Shown: positions 1 through 9,161, counted from the stretch's first letter. The stretch: 20,047 nucleotides of DNA from CAZDAW01 sp964503685 (GCA_964503685.1 CAZDAW010000060.1:1-20047), one strand, 5' to 3'. Notes: generated from the letters alone by a model not told the origin. A program made the numbers and translations.

Positions 1-1
1 G

Positions 2-514
2 CCTTTAAAAACAACTGGGTTTATTTGGTTAACTGTGATGTTGGGGGCATTTGTTATGGGGAAAAATAAGGTGAGTTCTTTATTACTCTGTGGATTTTTT
101 ATTTATATAACGACATTTTATTATTCCTCTTTGAATCAGACTCCGACAAGAGATATCAACGCCTATGGGGTATTTAATGGATTTCAGAAAGCCTACATAC
201 CTCACTATACTGTTATTTTAATTTTGTTTATGGTATCTATCGCAGCGGCAGTGATTTCGTTTCTGATTCAAGACAAAAAGATTTCTGGCGATAAGCGTTC
301 TCTTCTTGCCATAATAAGCATAACCACCATTATCTTATCAATACTTACTGATTCGTCAATTATGGATTACGTTGATATCAACGGTCTTGGCGTAAATCCA
401 GGATTTACCATTCTTTCACTACTAGCGTTTTTAATGAGTTGCGTTTCACTGGCGCTATTAGCAAAACACTACTGGAAGCAGATTGCAGAGAAACCAAAAG
501 CAAGTAATGGTTGA
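2..514 (+). CDS. Multi-pass membrane protein of unknown function, 5'-truncated by the window edge
   Basis: The frame is open from base 2 to a TGA at 512-514. The first possible internal start is a GTG at 35, but it has no Shine-Dalgarno and falls inside a hydrophobic stretch, so the gene most likely begins upstream of the window. The visible part has about five hydrophobic segments: one at the cut edge, then roughly residues 14-31, 58-77, 90-105 and 123-143 counted from GTG 35, with short charged loops and a basic tail. This indicates an integral inner-membrane protein. I recognise no motif and assign no function. The gene is clearly more AT-rich than clpB next door and lies on the opposite strand to most of the window, which might indicate separate ancestry. 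It ends just before a bidirectional terminator shared with clpB. Confidence 0.6.
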   Translation, partial: PLKTTGFIWLTVMLGAFVMGKNKVSSLLLCGFFIYITTFYYSSLNQTPTRDINAYGVFNGFQKAYIPHYTVILILFMVSIAAAVISFLIQDKKISGDKRSLLAIISITTIILSILTDSSIMDYVDINGLGVNPGFTILSLLAFLMSCVSLALLAKHYWKQIAEKPKASNG

Positions 515-534
515 CTTCAGTCAATCATTCAATA

Positions 535-587
535 AAGAAAAGCAGACATCCTTTTCACGATCATGTGAGAGTATGCCTGCTTTTCTT
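535..587. terminator. Bidirectional intrinsic terminator between convergent genes
   Basis: A 15-bp inverted repeat with a single G/A difference (AAGAAAAGCAGACAT at 535-549 against the complement of ATGCCTGCTTTTCTT at 573-587) encloses a 23-nt loop that contains its own TCAC/GTGA mini-stem. The A-rich 5' arm and T-rich 3' arm give a U-rich tail in both directions. It lies 20 nt after the stop of the membrane-protein gene and about 50 nt after the stop of clpB on the other strand, so it can end both transcripts. Confidence 0.75.
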
Positions 588-635
588 ATAGCCCCGTACT
601 GATTACCCCTCGGTTTATTTCCTGGCTTTATGCGG

Positions 636-3212
<2,577 letters not shown>

Positions 3213-3229
3213 GGGAACCTCCTGATATT

Positions 3230-3256
3230 GATAAAATAGTCCAGATGCATTTTATC
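3230..3256 (-). promoter_or_regulatory. Inverted repeat in the clpB leader, candidate operator or RNA hairpin
   Basis: A perfect 8-bp dyad, GATAAAAT-N11-ATTTTATC, ends about 7 nt upstream of the AGGAGG ribosome binding site of clpB. It could be a protein-binding operator overlapping the promoter, whose -10 may be the TAAAAT within one arm. It could also be a hairpin in the mRNA leader. Its position directly before a heat-shock gene suggests regulation, but the regulator is unknown and the AT-rich arms could have arisen by chance. Confidence 0.4.
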
Positions 3257-3332
3257 CCGTCTGTGTTGGAGGAAGGTTAAAAGAATGTATGAGAAAGGTA
3301 AATAACAACCAGATACATCCCCGTTCACCGGT

Positions 3333-4202
3333 TTATTTTAAAGCCTTAATCCGCTCTTCAGCAAGTTTGCAATAATCCGGCGATACATCAAAGCCCACGT
3401 AATGCCGCTCAAGTTGCGCCGCAGCGACGCAGGTTGTTCCCGAACCGGCAAACGGGTCGAGCACCACATCCTCAATATACGAATAGAGCCTGATTACCCG
3501 GGCAGCCAATGCGACCGGGAAGGGCGCAGGGTGGCCGATTTTGCGCGCTGATTCGGGAGGGATGTTCCAGACGGACAGTGTGCCTTCCATGAATTCTTCG
3601 TCCGTGATATCCGAAATCCCTTTGTCGGAACGCGAATACCCCCCTTTGGCAAACACCAACAGGTATTCGTGGATGTCGCGCAGGCGCGGCGCTCTGGCGC
3701 TCTTCCAGCTTCCCCAGGCGCAGTTGCCGTTCGCGCCTTTGCCTTTCTGCCAGATGATCTCACCCATAGGCAAGAAACCCAACCCGCTGTGAACCTCATA
3801 GAAATAAGCGTGTAAGGGGATATAGGGTTTCCGTCCCAGGTTGGCGATGTTGATGACGTATCTACCTCCCGGTTTGAGAACGCGGTAAACCTCTTTACCG
3901 GTGCGCCGGATTAAATCGAGATAAGCCGGCATACTGATATCTTCGTCGTAATCCTTACCCACGTTGTACGGGGGCGATGTGAAAGCCAGGGCCACACTCT
4001 GATCAGGAAGCGGCATATTCTCTGAAGACTGACAATAAATTCGATCCACCCAGTCCCCGGGAATCGCATCGGGTCGGGCGATTTCAACCTCGTTCGCTCC
4101 CGCATCGTCGCCCTTATCCACCCCGTATAGATTCCGCCTGTAGAAATCAGACGAATCGTGACCTTCTCGTTTTGATGCACCATAAGAGGAAGTTTTGGTC
4201 AT
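3333..4202 (-). CDS. Site-specific DNA methyltransferase, beta class (N4-cytosine or N6-adenine)
   Basis: SAM-dependent amino-methyltransferase of 289 residues. The catalytic motif IV TSPPY is at 75-79 and the SAM-binding motif I DPFAGSGTT at 249-257. This order (IV before I) defines the beta class, and TSPPY is more often seen in N4-cytosine enzymes than the DPPY form. A probable target-recognition region lies around 150-220. No restriction endonuclease gene is adjacent, so it looks like an orphan modification enzyme. I chose the ATG at 4202, which overlaps the cutA stop as ATGA; a 48-residue upstream extension exists but would run through cutA. It is the last gene of a tightly coupled four-gene operon, and about 120 nt separate it from clpB downstream. 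Recognition sequence and biological role (epigenetic, repair or phage defence) cannot be read from the sequence. Confidence 0.9.
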   Translation of the reverse strand: MTKTSSYGASKREGHDSSDFYRRNLYGVDKGDDAGANEVEIARPDAIPGDWVDRIYCQSSENMPLPDQSVALAFTSPPYNVGKDYDEDISMPAYLDLIRRTGKEVYRVLKPGGRYVINIANLGRKPYIPLHAYFYEVHSGLGFLPMGEIIWQKGKGANGNCAWGSWKSARAPRLRDIHEYLLVFAKGGYSRSDKGISDITDEEFMEGTLSVWNIPPESARKIGHPAPFPVALAARVIRLYSYIEDVVLDPFAGSGTTCVAAAQLERHYVGFDVSPDYCKLAEERIKALK

Positions 4203-4522
4203 TGCCCTGTCACGTCCTCGATCCAGTCCAGATAATCCTTCGCGCCAGCCAGGAGCGGCAAAGCGATGATCTCTGGAACCTGATAGGGATGGATCGCTTT
4301 GACGGCCGGGATGATTTGATCCAGCAAAGCTGAGCGAGTTTTGCAAACCAGCATGACCTCATTATCCCGGTTGACCTTTCCTTCCCAGGTATATAACGAA
4401 AGAATGGGCGAGAGGATATTGGCGCAGGCGATTAACTTTTTCTCCAGCAATGTGTTGGCGATCCTTTCCCCAACGGCGCTGGATGGCGCGGTGATCATCA
4501 CGACAACGTAACGGTATTCCAC
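4199..4522 (-). CDS. cutA: CutA-family divalent-cation tolerance protein
   Basis: Small PII-like, usually trimeric cytosolic protein. The family was linked to copper tolerance in E. coli, but its molecular role remains uncertain. The product is 107 residues, the family's normal size. Recognisable family segments are the N-terminal strand VVVMITAPSS, the LLEKKLIACANI segment, the SLYTWEGK segment at mid-protein, and HPYQVPEI near the C-terminus, followed by an acidic tail. I chose GTG at 4522 because a GGGGAGG ribosome binding site lies 5 nt upstream and the homology begins there; a longer in-frame opening runs back into the preceding gene and is not conserved-looking. The start lies 1 nt after the upstream gene's stop and the end overlaps the methyltransferase start by 4 nt, indicating translational coupling. 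Confidence 0.93.
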   Translation of the reverse strand: MEYRYVVVMITAPSSAVGERIANTLLEKKLIACANILSPILSLYTWEGKVNRDNEVMLVCKTRSALLDQIIPAVKAIHPYQVPEIIALPLLAGAKDYLDWIEDVTGQ

Positions 4523-4523
4523 A

Positions 4524-5540
4524 TCAACCTCCCCAATCGAGTCTTTTAAGCGCTCGCAAAGCCTGAAGGGTGACCCACTTGCTCGGTTCGCCTTCATTTT
4601 CAAACGAAACCAACATTCGTTTGTTGTAGCTAAGTTCCATCGGCCACCTGCCCTGCTCGTCGCGTTTGGGAAGAACCAGATCAACAGCTTCCTGCATCCG
4701 CTCGTCCCGGCAACCCAGGCGCGTCAGAACATCCAGCATCTCCAGAACATTGGTGTGCCACATGGTCGGGAAACCGAGTTTCAACCAATCCGGTTTGGCA
4801 ACTTTTTCAAGGTTGTGACTCCGTTTAAAAAGATGGTGTTTAAGGAGAAATTCTACACCGGCGTTCAGAGTATCGATGACCTGCACTGAACGTTCCTCTA
4901 CCGGAATCTCCGCCAGCGCTCTGAGCGCTTTAACCGCGCCCATCATGCAGGTATGCCTCCCCCAGCATTGATATCTGACGGTGTAAGGGAATTCCTGAGG
5001 CGGCTTCGTGTCTTTATCATCGAAACGCTGGCAGGTCGCGATCCAATTAATTCCATCCTGAACGCGCTGGTCGCGGCGCAACCCAAAGCGGATCAGGCTC
5101 CAGAGCATGTTGCCGGTCAGGCAGGGAATCACGGCGTCATGTTTGCCGCCATCAGAAATCAAATCAGAAATATGTGCGTATCCACCGCTCTGGCGGTCAC
5201 GCACAGCTTGCAGAATGAACTCCCCCGCAGCCCGAACCTGCTCGCTGCTCGCATCGGCTCCCAGTTCTGCCAGAAGGATTACGTTCCATACCGTGCCCTT
5301 ATATTTGGAGTGTTCGTAAAAATCCTCGACTTTACCCCAATACCCTCCCACTGTTTGTTTTGCCAGGATGCGTTGCACCGGGGTACTTTGCATGATGGCC
5401 TGTTTGGCTTTTACGACATCCGTGTCAGTTTCTGGGCGGTCATCAATATCCCTCAGGGTGAAATAACGGATAGAAGGGTTTTCCCTGTCCAGCAGCCACT
5501 CTGCCAGATCAGGCGTCATCAGCTTTCCCCAACGGGCCAT
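4524..5540 (-). CDS. Alpha-toroid (prenyltransferase/squalene-cyclase-fold) protein of unknown function
   Basis: 338-residue protein built of helical pairs with QW-like repeats typical of terpene-cyclase and prenyltransferase toroids: an exact QX3GXW match (QTVGGYW, 62-68) and degenerate forms at about 117-121 (QSGGY) and 293-299 (RDEQGRW). It has no DxDD catalytic motif of squalene-hopene cyclases, so cyclase activity is doubtful. A Cys/His-rich stretch (C170, C192, H196, C198) might bind metal or line a pocket. I recall similar proteins in databases labelled as nitrogen-fixation protein NifH; nothing here resembles nitrogenase iron protein (no P-loop), so that label should not be used. ATG 5540 has GGAGG 5 nt upstream and overlaps the phosphatase gene by 22 nt; an alternative ATG at 5519 has a weaker site. 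Function unknown. Confidence 0.75.
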   Translation of the reverse strand: MARWGKLMTPDLAEWLLDRENPSIRYFTLRDIDDRPETDTDVVKAKQAIMQSTPVQRILAKQTVGGYWGKVEDFYEHSKYKGTVWNVILLAELGADASSEQVRAAGEFILQAVRDRQSGGYAHISDLISDGGKHDAVIPCLTGNMLWSLIRFGLRRDQRVQDGINWIATCQRFDDKDTKPPQEFPYTVRYQCWGRHTCMMGAVKALRALAEIPVEERSVQVIDTLNAGVEFLLKHHLFKRSHNLEKVAKPDWLKLGFPTMWHTNVLEMLDVLTRLGCRDERMQEAVDLVLPKRDEQGRWPMELSYNKRMLVSFENEGEPSKWVTLQALRALKRLDWGG

Positions 5541-6010
5541 TGCGCCTCCAAAACCTCATCGATGAATTCCTGCCAGGTCGGATCAGGTTCCCAAATTTTG
5601 GAAACGTCAACGCGGCATTCTTCCAACGGCAATCTCAGCTTGATATGCCGGTAGAGCATCATAAACACCGAAACCCGCTTATTGCGCGCACAATGAATAA
5701 ATAGCTTCTTCCCATCCAGCCTGCTCATCAAATCGCAGAATTGCTCGAAATCTGAAACGAGAGGCAGTTCCCATTTAACCGGGATGTGATAATAATCCAG
5801 CCCCAATTCTTTCACCTGGCGCTCCTCATCGGGGATTGCATCAAGTGAATCGGGCATTGCCAGATTGATTACGATCTTATAACCGGCGTCTCTAATGAGA
5901 AGAAGCTGATCGGCAAAAGGTTGACCGGCGGTAGCAATTTGATCATCTAATTGATAAAAATTTTGGATGGCATTCAACGATGCAGACATGATGGTTGGAT
6001 TTAAACTCAC
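5519..6010 (-). CDS. Protein tyrosine phosphatase-like protein (DUF442/beta-lactamase-hydrolase-like family)
   Basis: 163-residue cytosolic protein with the dual-specificity-phosphatase-like fold pattern. An N-terminal TAGQP segment (27-31) precedes strands ending in VINLAMPD, and the P-loop HCARNKR spans 106-112. The nucleophile would be C107 and the phosphate-binding Arg R112. The loop is CX4R, one residue shorter than the classical CX5R, as I recall for the DUF442 group. The start is uncertain: GTG at 6010 has a weak purine stretch (AGAGAAGA) close upstream, and the in-frame ATG at 5989 has none. It is first in the overlapping operon with the alpha-toroid protein, cutA and the methyltransferase. 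The substrate is unknown, and it may not act on protein phosphotyrosine. Confidence 0.8.
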   Translation of the reverse strand: MSLNPTIMSASLNAIQNFYQLDDQIATAGQPFADQLLLIRDAGYKIVINLAMPDSLDAIPDEERQVKELGLDYYHIPVKWELPLVSDFEQFCDLMSRLDGKKLFIHCARNKRVSVFMMLYRHIKLRLPLEECRVDVSKIWEPDPTWQEFIDEVLEAQWPVGES

Positions 6011-6101
6011 TCTTCTCTAAAAATTAGCGAGATCTGGTACAGCAATCGACCTGTTTTATCTTCTTTCAATCATAAAAATTTATTAAAATGATTTAATATT
6101 T

Positions 6102-6578
6102 TTATTCTGACAAAACCCGTTCAGCAGAACAATTTACCAGGTACAGCTTTAATTCATCGAATAATCGCATCGGGATAATTAATTTTGCCACCTGCGGTTC
6201 ACCGACGGAAAGCTGCATGGCAGGCTGCCAGTAAAGCCGGGTTTCTCTTTCGGGTTTCATCTCATTCCAGGGAATAAGCGCCGGTGGGTGTTGCAAAAGG
6301 CGCGGCCGAACCCACAGATAAAATCCGGCAGGGCTTATACCAATGGAAACACAACGGCGGTAACGCACAGAGTTGACTTGAAGTGTTTGGTGATCAACCA
6401 GCAAACTTTCCGGTTTGCGAGTTGCCAGGTATTTTTTCGTTAATTGATTCAGCCCGCTGGTTGAGGCAAGGCGCTGGGCTAACAGGAAAGAACCCAAAAA
6501 GGCCGCACACATTAAAGCCAATAGGATAATAAGAATAAACAGGGGGACGAGAAGGGGTAAAGGGTCAGATGATTCCAT
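6102..6578 (-). CDS. Single-pass membrane-anchored hypothetical protein, possible PH-like domain
   Basis: 158 residues. One strong N-terminal transmembrane helix (about 8-34) is followed by a soluble beta-rich region of about 120 residues. The pattern IPWNEMKPERETRLYW (about 102-117) followed by alternating hydrophobic strands and a terminal helix resembles bacterial PH-like/GRAM domains; this is an inference from pattern only. The ATG has an AGAGGT ribosome binding site 7 nt upstream and a consensus promoter lies about 20 nt further up. It could be co-transcribed with the phosphatase operon downstream across a 91-nt AT-rich gap. Function unknown. Confidence 0.7.
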   Translation of the reverse strand: MESSDPLPLLVPLFILIILLALMCAAFLGSFLLAQRLASTSGLNQLTKKYLATRKPESLLVDHQTLQVNSVRYRRCVSIGISPAGFYLWVRPRLLQHPPALIPWNEMKPERETRLYWQPAMQLSVGEPQVAKLIIPMRLFDELKLYLVNCSAERVLSE

Positions 6579-6598
6579 AAGGGTAACCTCTGCATTCC

Positions 6599-6627
6599 AT
6601 TATTCCTTATCCCATTGGCTCTGTCAA
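6599..6627 (-). promoter_or_regulatory. Sigma-70-type promoter for the membrane-anchored gene
   Basis: On the minus strand, a perfect -35 TTGACA (6622-6627) is separated by exactly 17 nt from a -10 AATAAT (6599-6604). The predicted start is about 13 nt before the AGAGGT ribosome binding site of the gene starting at 6578. This is one of the best promoter matches in the window and may also serve the four-gene operon downstream. Confidence 0.75.
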
Positions 6628-6745
6628 GCGGTTTTCAGTTGGAAATCGTTGAACTTTCCAGACCGAATATCTTCCTGGATCATTTCTGTTAATAGAGATA
6701 CTTCCATTATGTTCGGGTTATGGACAAAATAGGGTATCAAAACTA

Positions 6746-7450
6746 TCAGGTTGCCAGATTTAAATTATTATGTTCGCTTTTTTCGAAGATCAGATAATCT
6801 GTCGTTGCCTTGCTCAGATCAGAATAAACCCCTCTGTATGCCGGCGGCAACAAGGCAGAGATCTGATACATAACCTCATCGGTCATCTTCTGGCGGATAT
6901 CGCGAGAGAGAGCTTCTCCATTTTGCGTCAAATAGAATGGATTACCTACATTGATAGTGAATAGTGTACGCCTGAAATGAAGCAGGTTATCCACAAATTT
7001 TTCACCGCCATAATGGGCAAGCGGCATGATAGGGGCGTGGCTTCGCAAAGCCAGAAGAACAATTCCCGGATGTCCCTGCTGAAGCTGTCCATGATGGCTG
7101 CGCGTTCCTTCCGGGGCGATTGCCAAAATCTTCTTTTTTGTCAGAGCATCCTGCGCTTTTTTAAAGGCGTCCAGATCGGCTTCGCCGCGCCGGATGGGGA
7201 TGCTGTTCCAGAGCGTAAAAAGGAAACGCCCAGCAAGGTTATTCCAATGTTCAGCCTTTGCCAGGCCGGTGAGCGGGCGCGGTAGCAGGTGAGTAAAAAT
7301 AACCGGCGCTTCCAAAAAGTTGATATGATTCGCGGCTATGATCAGTGGGCCTTCACCAGGCACCTTTGAGAGTTGAGTATCATCAACCCTGCACAAAAGG
7401 CGGAAGAAATATTTTATAACCAGGTTGACAAAACGATAAGTAAAGTTCAT
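6746..7450 (-). CDS. 1-acyl-sn-glycerol-3-phosphate acyltransferase-like protein (PlsC family)
   Basis: 234-residue membrane-associated acyltransferase, probably transferring an acyl chain to lysophosphatidate or a related acceptor in phospholipid synthesis. Motif I reads NHINFLE (41-47), motif II-like IPIRRG is at 84-89, and motif III PEGTRS at 113-118. The family pattern in motif I is NHX4D; here the last position is Glu instead of Asp, an acidic but unusual replacement that may alter activity or acceptor. The N-terminus has an amphipathic/hydrophobic helix. I prefer the ATG at 7450 (GGAAA upstream) over a TTG nine codons earlier, which lacks a ribosome binding site. It is the only lipid gene seen here, separated from its neighbours by intergenic gaps of 106-167 nt. 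Confidence 0.85.
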   Translation of the reverse strand: MNFTYRFVNLVIKYFFRLLCRVDDTQLSKVPGEGPLIIAANHINFLEAPVIFTHLLPRPLTGLAKAEHWNNLAGRFLFTLWNSIPIRRGEADLDAFKKAQDALTKKKILAIAPEGTRSHHGQLQQGHPGIVLLALRSHAPIMPLAHYGGEKFVDNLLHFRRTLFTINVGNPFYLTQNGEALSRDIRQKMTDEVMYQISALLPPAYRGVYSDLSKATTDYLIFEKSEHNNLNLAT

Positions 7451-7510
7451 TATTTCCAGAATATTCAGGGTAAACAAAGTGAATTCTTTATTACAATAGA
7501 CTTAACCCTC

Positions 7511-7554
7511 TATCCCCTATAAAGTTATGAAAATCAATCCATTTATAAGGGATA
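7511..7554. repeat. 13-bp inverted repeat between the kinase and acyltransferase genes
   Basis: TATCCCCTATAAA (7511-7523) faces TTTATAAGGGATA (7542-7554): 12 of 13 positions pair, and the remaining one forms a G-U wobble in the minus-strand transcript. The loop is 18 nt. It starts 2 nt after the stop of the kinase gene and lies about 60 nt before the acyltransferase start. No U tract follows in the minus direction, so it is either an unusual terminator/3'-end stabiliser for the sugar operon or a protein-binding dyad for the acyltransferase promoter. Confidence 0.5.
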
Positions 7555-7556
7555 AT

Positions 7557-8492
7557 TCAGGCAAGCCTATTCACCCTGACTTCCTTCAATATCCGATTAA
7601 CGTCTTCTATCCGGCAATCGGCCGTGCCCTCAGTCAGCACAACCGCCGCGCTGACAGCGGCAGCCCAACCCAAAGCCTGCGACCAATCATCCCCAAGTGA
7701 AAGGCGCCACGCCAGCGCTCCTGAGGCGGCGTCTCCTGCGCCGGCGGTATTCTTTACCTTTTGCGGCGGGCTGGATGCTATATAGCATCCCTGTGACGTA
7801 ACGGCCAGGATTCCATCCACGCCGCAGGTGATCACCAGACCAGGTAATCCATATCGGCCGCGGATATCTTGAGCGGCGCAGGTCAATTCACTTATTGAGG
7901 CTGTCTCAACCCCGAATGTTTGGGAAAATTCAGAGCGATTCATTTTGACAATGTCAGGCTTTTGAGAGAGCGCCAACGTCATCGGCTCACTGGGGCAATC
8001 AACTAACACTGCTTTCCCTTTCTGGCGCGCCTTTGCCGTGATTGTTGCATAAACATCCTTGGGCATACCTTCCGGAATTGAACCGGCGCAAACGACCCAA
8101 CTGGCTTTATCCAGATGATGTTCAATACGAGCATGAAAAGTATCAACATCTGCTGGTTTCACCCGCGTTGCGCCAACGGTAATGTGACTGTCACGGCCAG
8201 GTTTTGTCTCTACAATGACATGCGCTATCCGGGTTTCGCCTTCCACCCAGACCAGATCGTGTTTGATGCCATAACCGTCCAAAAGCCTGGCTACTCGCTT
8301 ACCCACTTCTCCGGCAACAATCCCGACGGCGATATTATCAGCGCCCAGGGTTTGCAGCACTACCGAGGTATCAAAACCTTTTCCGCCCACGCTTTCTATT
8401 GACTGATGGGTGCGCATCGTGGTAGTCGGAATGAACTCATCAATGAAAATCACATTATCCAGTGAAGCATTGGCTGTAACGGTCAGAATCAT
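7557..8492 (-). CDS. PfkB-family sugar kinase (1-phosphofructokinase/tagatose-6-phosphate kinase-like)
   Basis: 311-residue cytosolic ribokinase-fold kinase of the FruK/LacC branch, which phosphorylates sugar phosphates with ATP. Visible: N-terminal ASLD with D12, the glycine motif GGKGFDTS (36-43), TRIAH at 87-91, and the C-terminal PfkB signature NTAGAGDAASG (248-258) with catalytic base D254. In FruK/LacC the glycine motif normally reads GGKGxN and the second TRxN; here both Asn are replaced (D41, H91), hinting at a different substrate. The gene starts 18 nt after the aldolase stop with GGAGA as ribosome binding site, so the pair forms an operon. Kinase plus ketose-phosphate aldolase suggests conversion of a ketose phosphate to triose phosphates or a C2 plus C3 pair; the sugar is not identifiable. 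Confidence 0.88.
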   Translation of the reverse strand: MILTVTANASLDNVIFIDEFIPTTTMRTHQSIESVGGKGFDTSVVLQTLGADNIAVGIVAGEVGKRVARLLDGYGIKHDLVWVEGETRIAHVIVETKPGRDSHITVGATRVKPADVDTFHARIEHHLDKASWVVCAGSIPEGMPKDVYATITAKARQKGKAVLVDCPSEPMTLALSQKPDIVKMNRSEFSQTFGVETASISELTCAAQDIRGRYGLPGLVITCGVDGILAVTSQGCYIASSPPQKVKNTAGAGDAASGALAWRLSLGDDWSQALGWAAAVSAAVVLTEGTADCRIEDVNRILKEVRVNRLA

Positions 8493-8510
8493 AGGGATAT
8501 TCTCCGGCGT

Positions 8511-9101
8511 CTAGTCCATCATCCGGCGAGCCAGAATGCACCAGGCATTCCAATCGATTCGCTCCAGAGCGTCAAACGCCGCCAGAATATCTTTACCGGC
8601 AACAATAATGCCGTGCTGCGGAATAAGGATTGCGGCGGCCTGTTTTTGAATAGCCGCCTCCTGTCCGCGAAAAGCATCGATCACATTCTGAGCCAGATCC
8701 TGGGTATGCGCCGGCGCTTTTTTTGCCACTTTGATCACCCCGAATTTTTGAGTCTGCTCCAGCACCGGTTCAATGGGTCTCTCTGCCGAGCAGAAAGGCA
8801 ACACGTGAAAAGGATGAGCGTGAATCACACCCATCACATCTGGAAAATTTCGATAGATGGCAACGTGAGCCTTGCCTTCACGAGAAAACATGGGATGATT
8901 GATGACTTCATCGGTGTTAACATCGCCTTCAATAAAGTCTTCCGGCTCAAGTTGCCAGTGGCGTTTACTGCCCGAAAAGCGCGGCGAGATGATGATCCGC
9001 TCGCCGTCGCGAACGCTGATGTTGCCGCCCGACATGTCTGTTAACCGGCGCTCGAACATTCGCCGTCCGATGTATGCAAGTTGCTGGCGTATCTCATTCA
9101 T
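8511..9101 (-). CDS. Class II aldolase/adducin family protein (fuculose-phosphate aldolase-like)
   Basis: 196-residue zinc-dependent aldolase of the FucA/AraD family. Phosphate-binding GGN is at 25-27, the expected catalytic acidic residue is E75 in SREGKAH, and the zinc ligands are H94 and H96 (HAHP) and H163 (QHG). These match the FucA layout. It would cleave a phosphorylated ketose into dihydroxyacetone phosphate plus an aldehyde, or could be a related epimerase. It is the first gene of a two-gene operon with the PfkB kinase. The ATG has AGGAGAA 8 nt upstream. The promoter diverges from that of the GH36 gene, which suggests use of the sugar released by that enzyme. Confidence 0.88.
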   Translation of the reverse strand: MNEIRQQLAYIGRRMFERRLTDMSGGNISVRDGERIIISPRFSGSKRHWQLEPEDFIEGDVNTDEVINHPMFSREGKAHVAIYRNFPDVMGVIHAHPFHVLPFCSAERPIEPVLEQTQKFGVIKVAKKAPAHTQDLAQNVIDAFRGQEAAIQKQAAAILIPQHGIIVAGKDILAAFDALERIDWNAWCILARRMMD

Positions 9102-9142
9102 GTTGAATTTCTCCTATAGCGATCATGTTGCTGCCGCTAGTT

Positions 9143-9151
9143 ATTATCTCA
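9143..9151 (-). promoter_or_regulatory. Extended -10 promoter for the aldolase-kinase operon
   Basis: The minus strand reads TGAGATAAT, an extended -10 element (TG-n-GATAAT). No good -35 is present; its place (about 9166-9171) overlaps the -10 of the divergent GH36 promoter. The predicted transcript starts about 35 nt before the aldolase ATG. Confidence 0.5.
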
Positions 9152-9161
9152 CAAAAGTCGG

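Noticed and set aside
3213..3332. CIRCE/HrcA operator for clpB
   Set aside because: Looked for TTAGCACTC-N9-GAGTGCTAA and found no match; only the unrelated AT-rich dyad is present.
4203..4346. 48-residue N-terminal extension of the methyltransferase
   Set aside because: It would overlap most of the 3' half of cutA; ATGA coupling at 4199-4202 explains the start better.
4523..4684. 54-residue N-terminal extension of CutA
   Set aside because: It lies within the alpha-toroid gene and is not CutA-like; GTG 4522 has a ribosome binding site and gives the family's normal length.
4524..5540. Nitrogenase iron protein (NifH) identity
   Set aside because: No P-loop and no iron-sulfur ligand pattern; the QW-like repeats point to an alpha-toroid fold.
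4953..5654. 233-codon open frame on the plus strand
   Set aside because: Antisense to the alpha-toroid and phosphatase-like genes; low-complexity composition and no plausible start site.
6074..6103. AT-only stem (AAAAAT, ATTAAA / TTTAAT, ATTTTT) as a terminator
   Set aside because: It contains only A-T pairs apart from a bulge, overlaps the stop codon of the membrane-anchored gene and would be unstable as RNA.
7451..7477. TTG start for the acyltransferase
   Set aside because: No Shine-Dalgarno precedes it; the ATG at 7450 is better placed and keeps all motifs.
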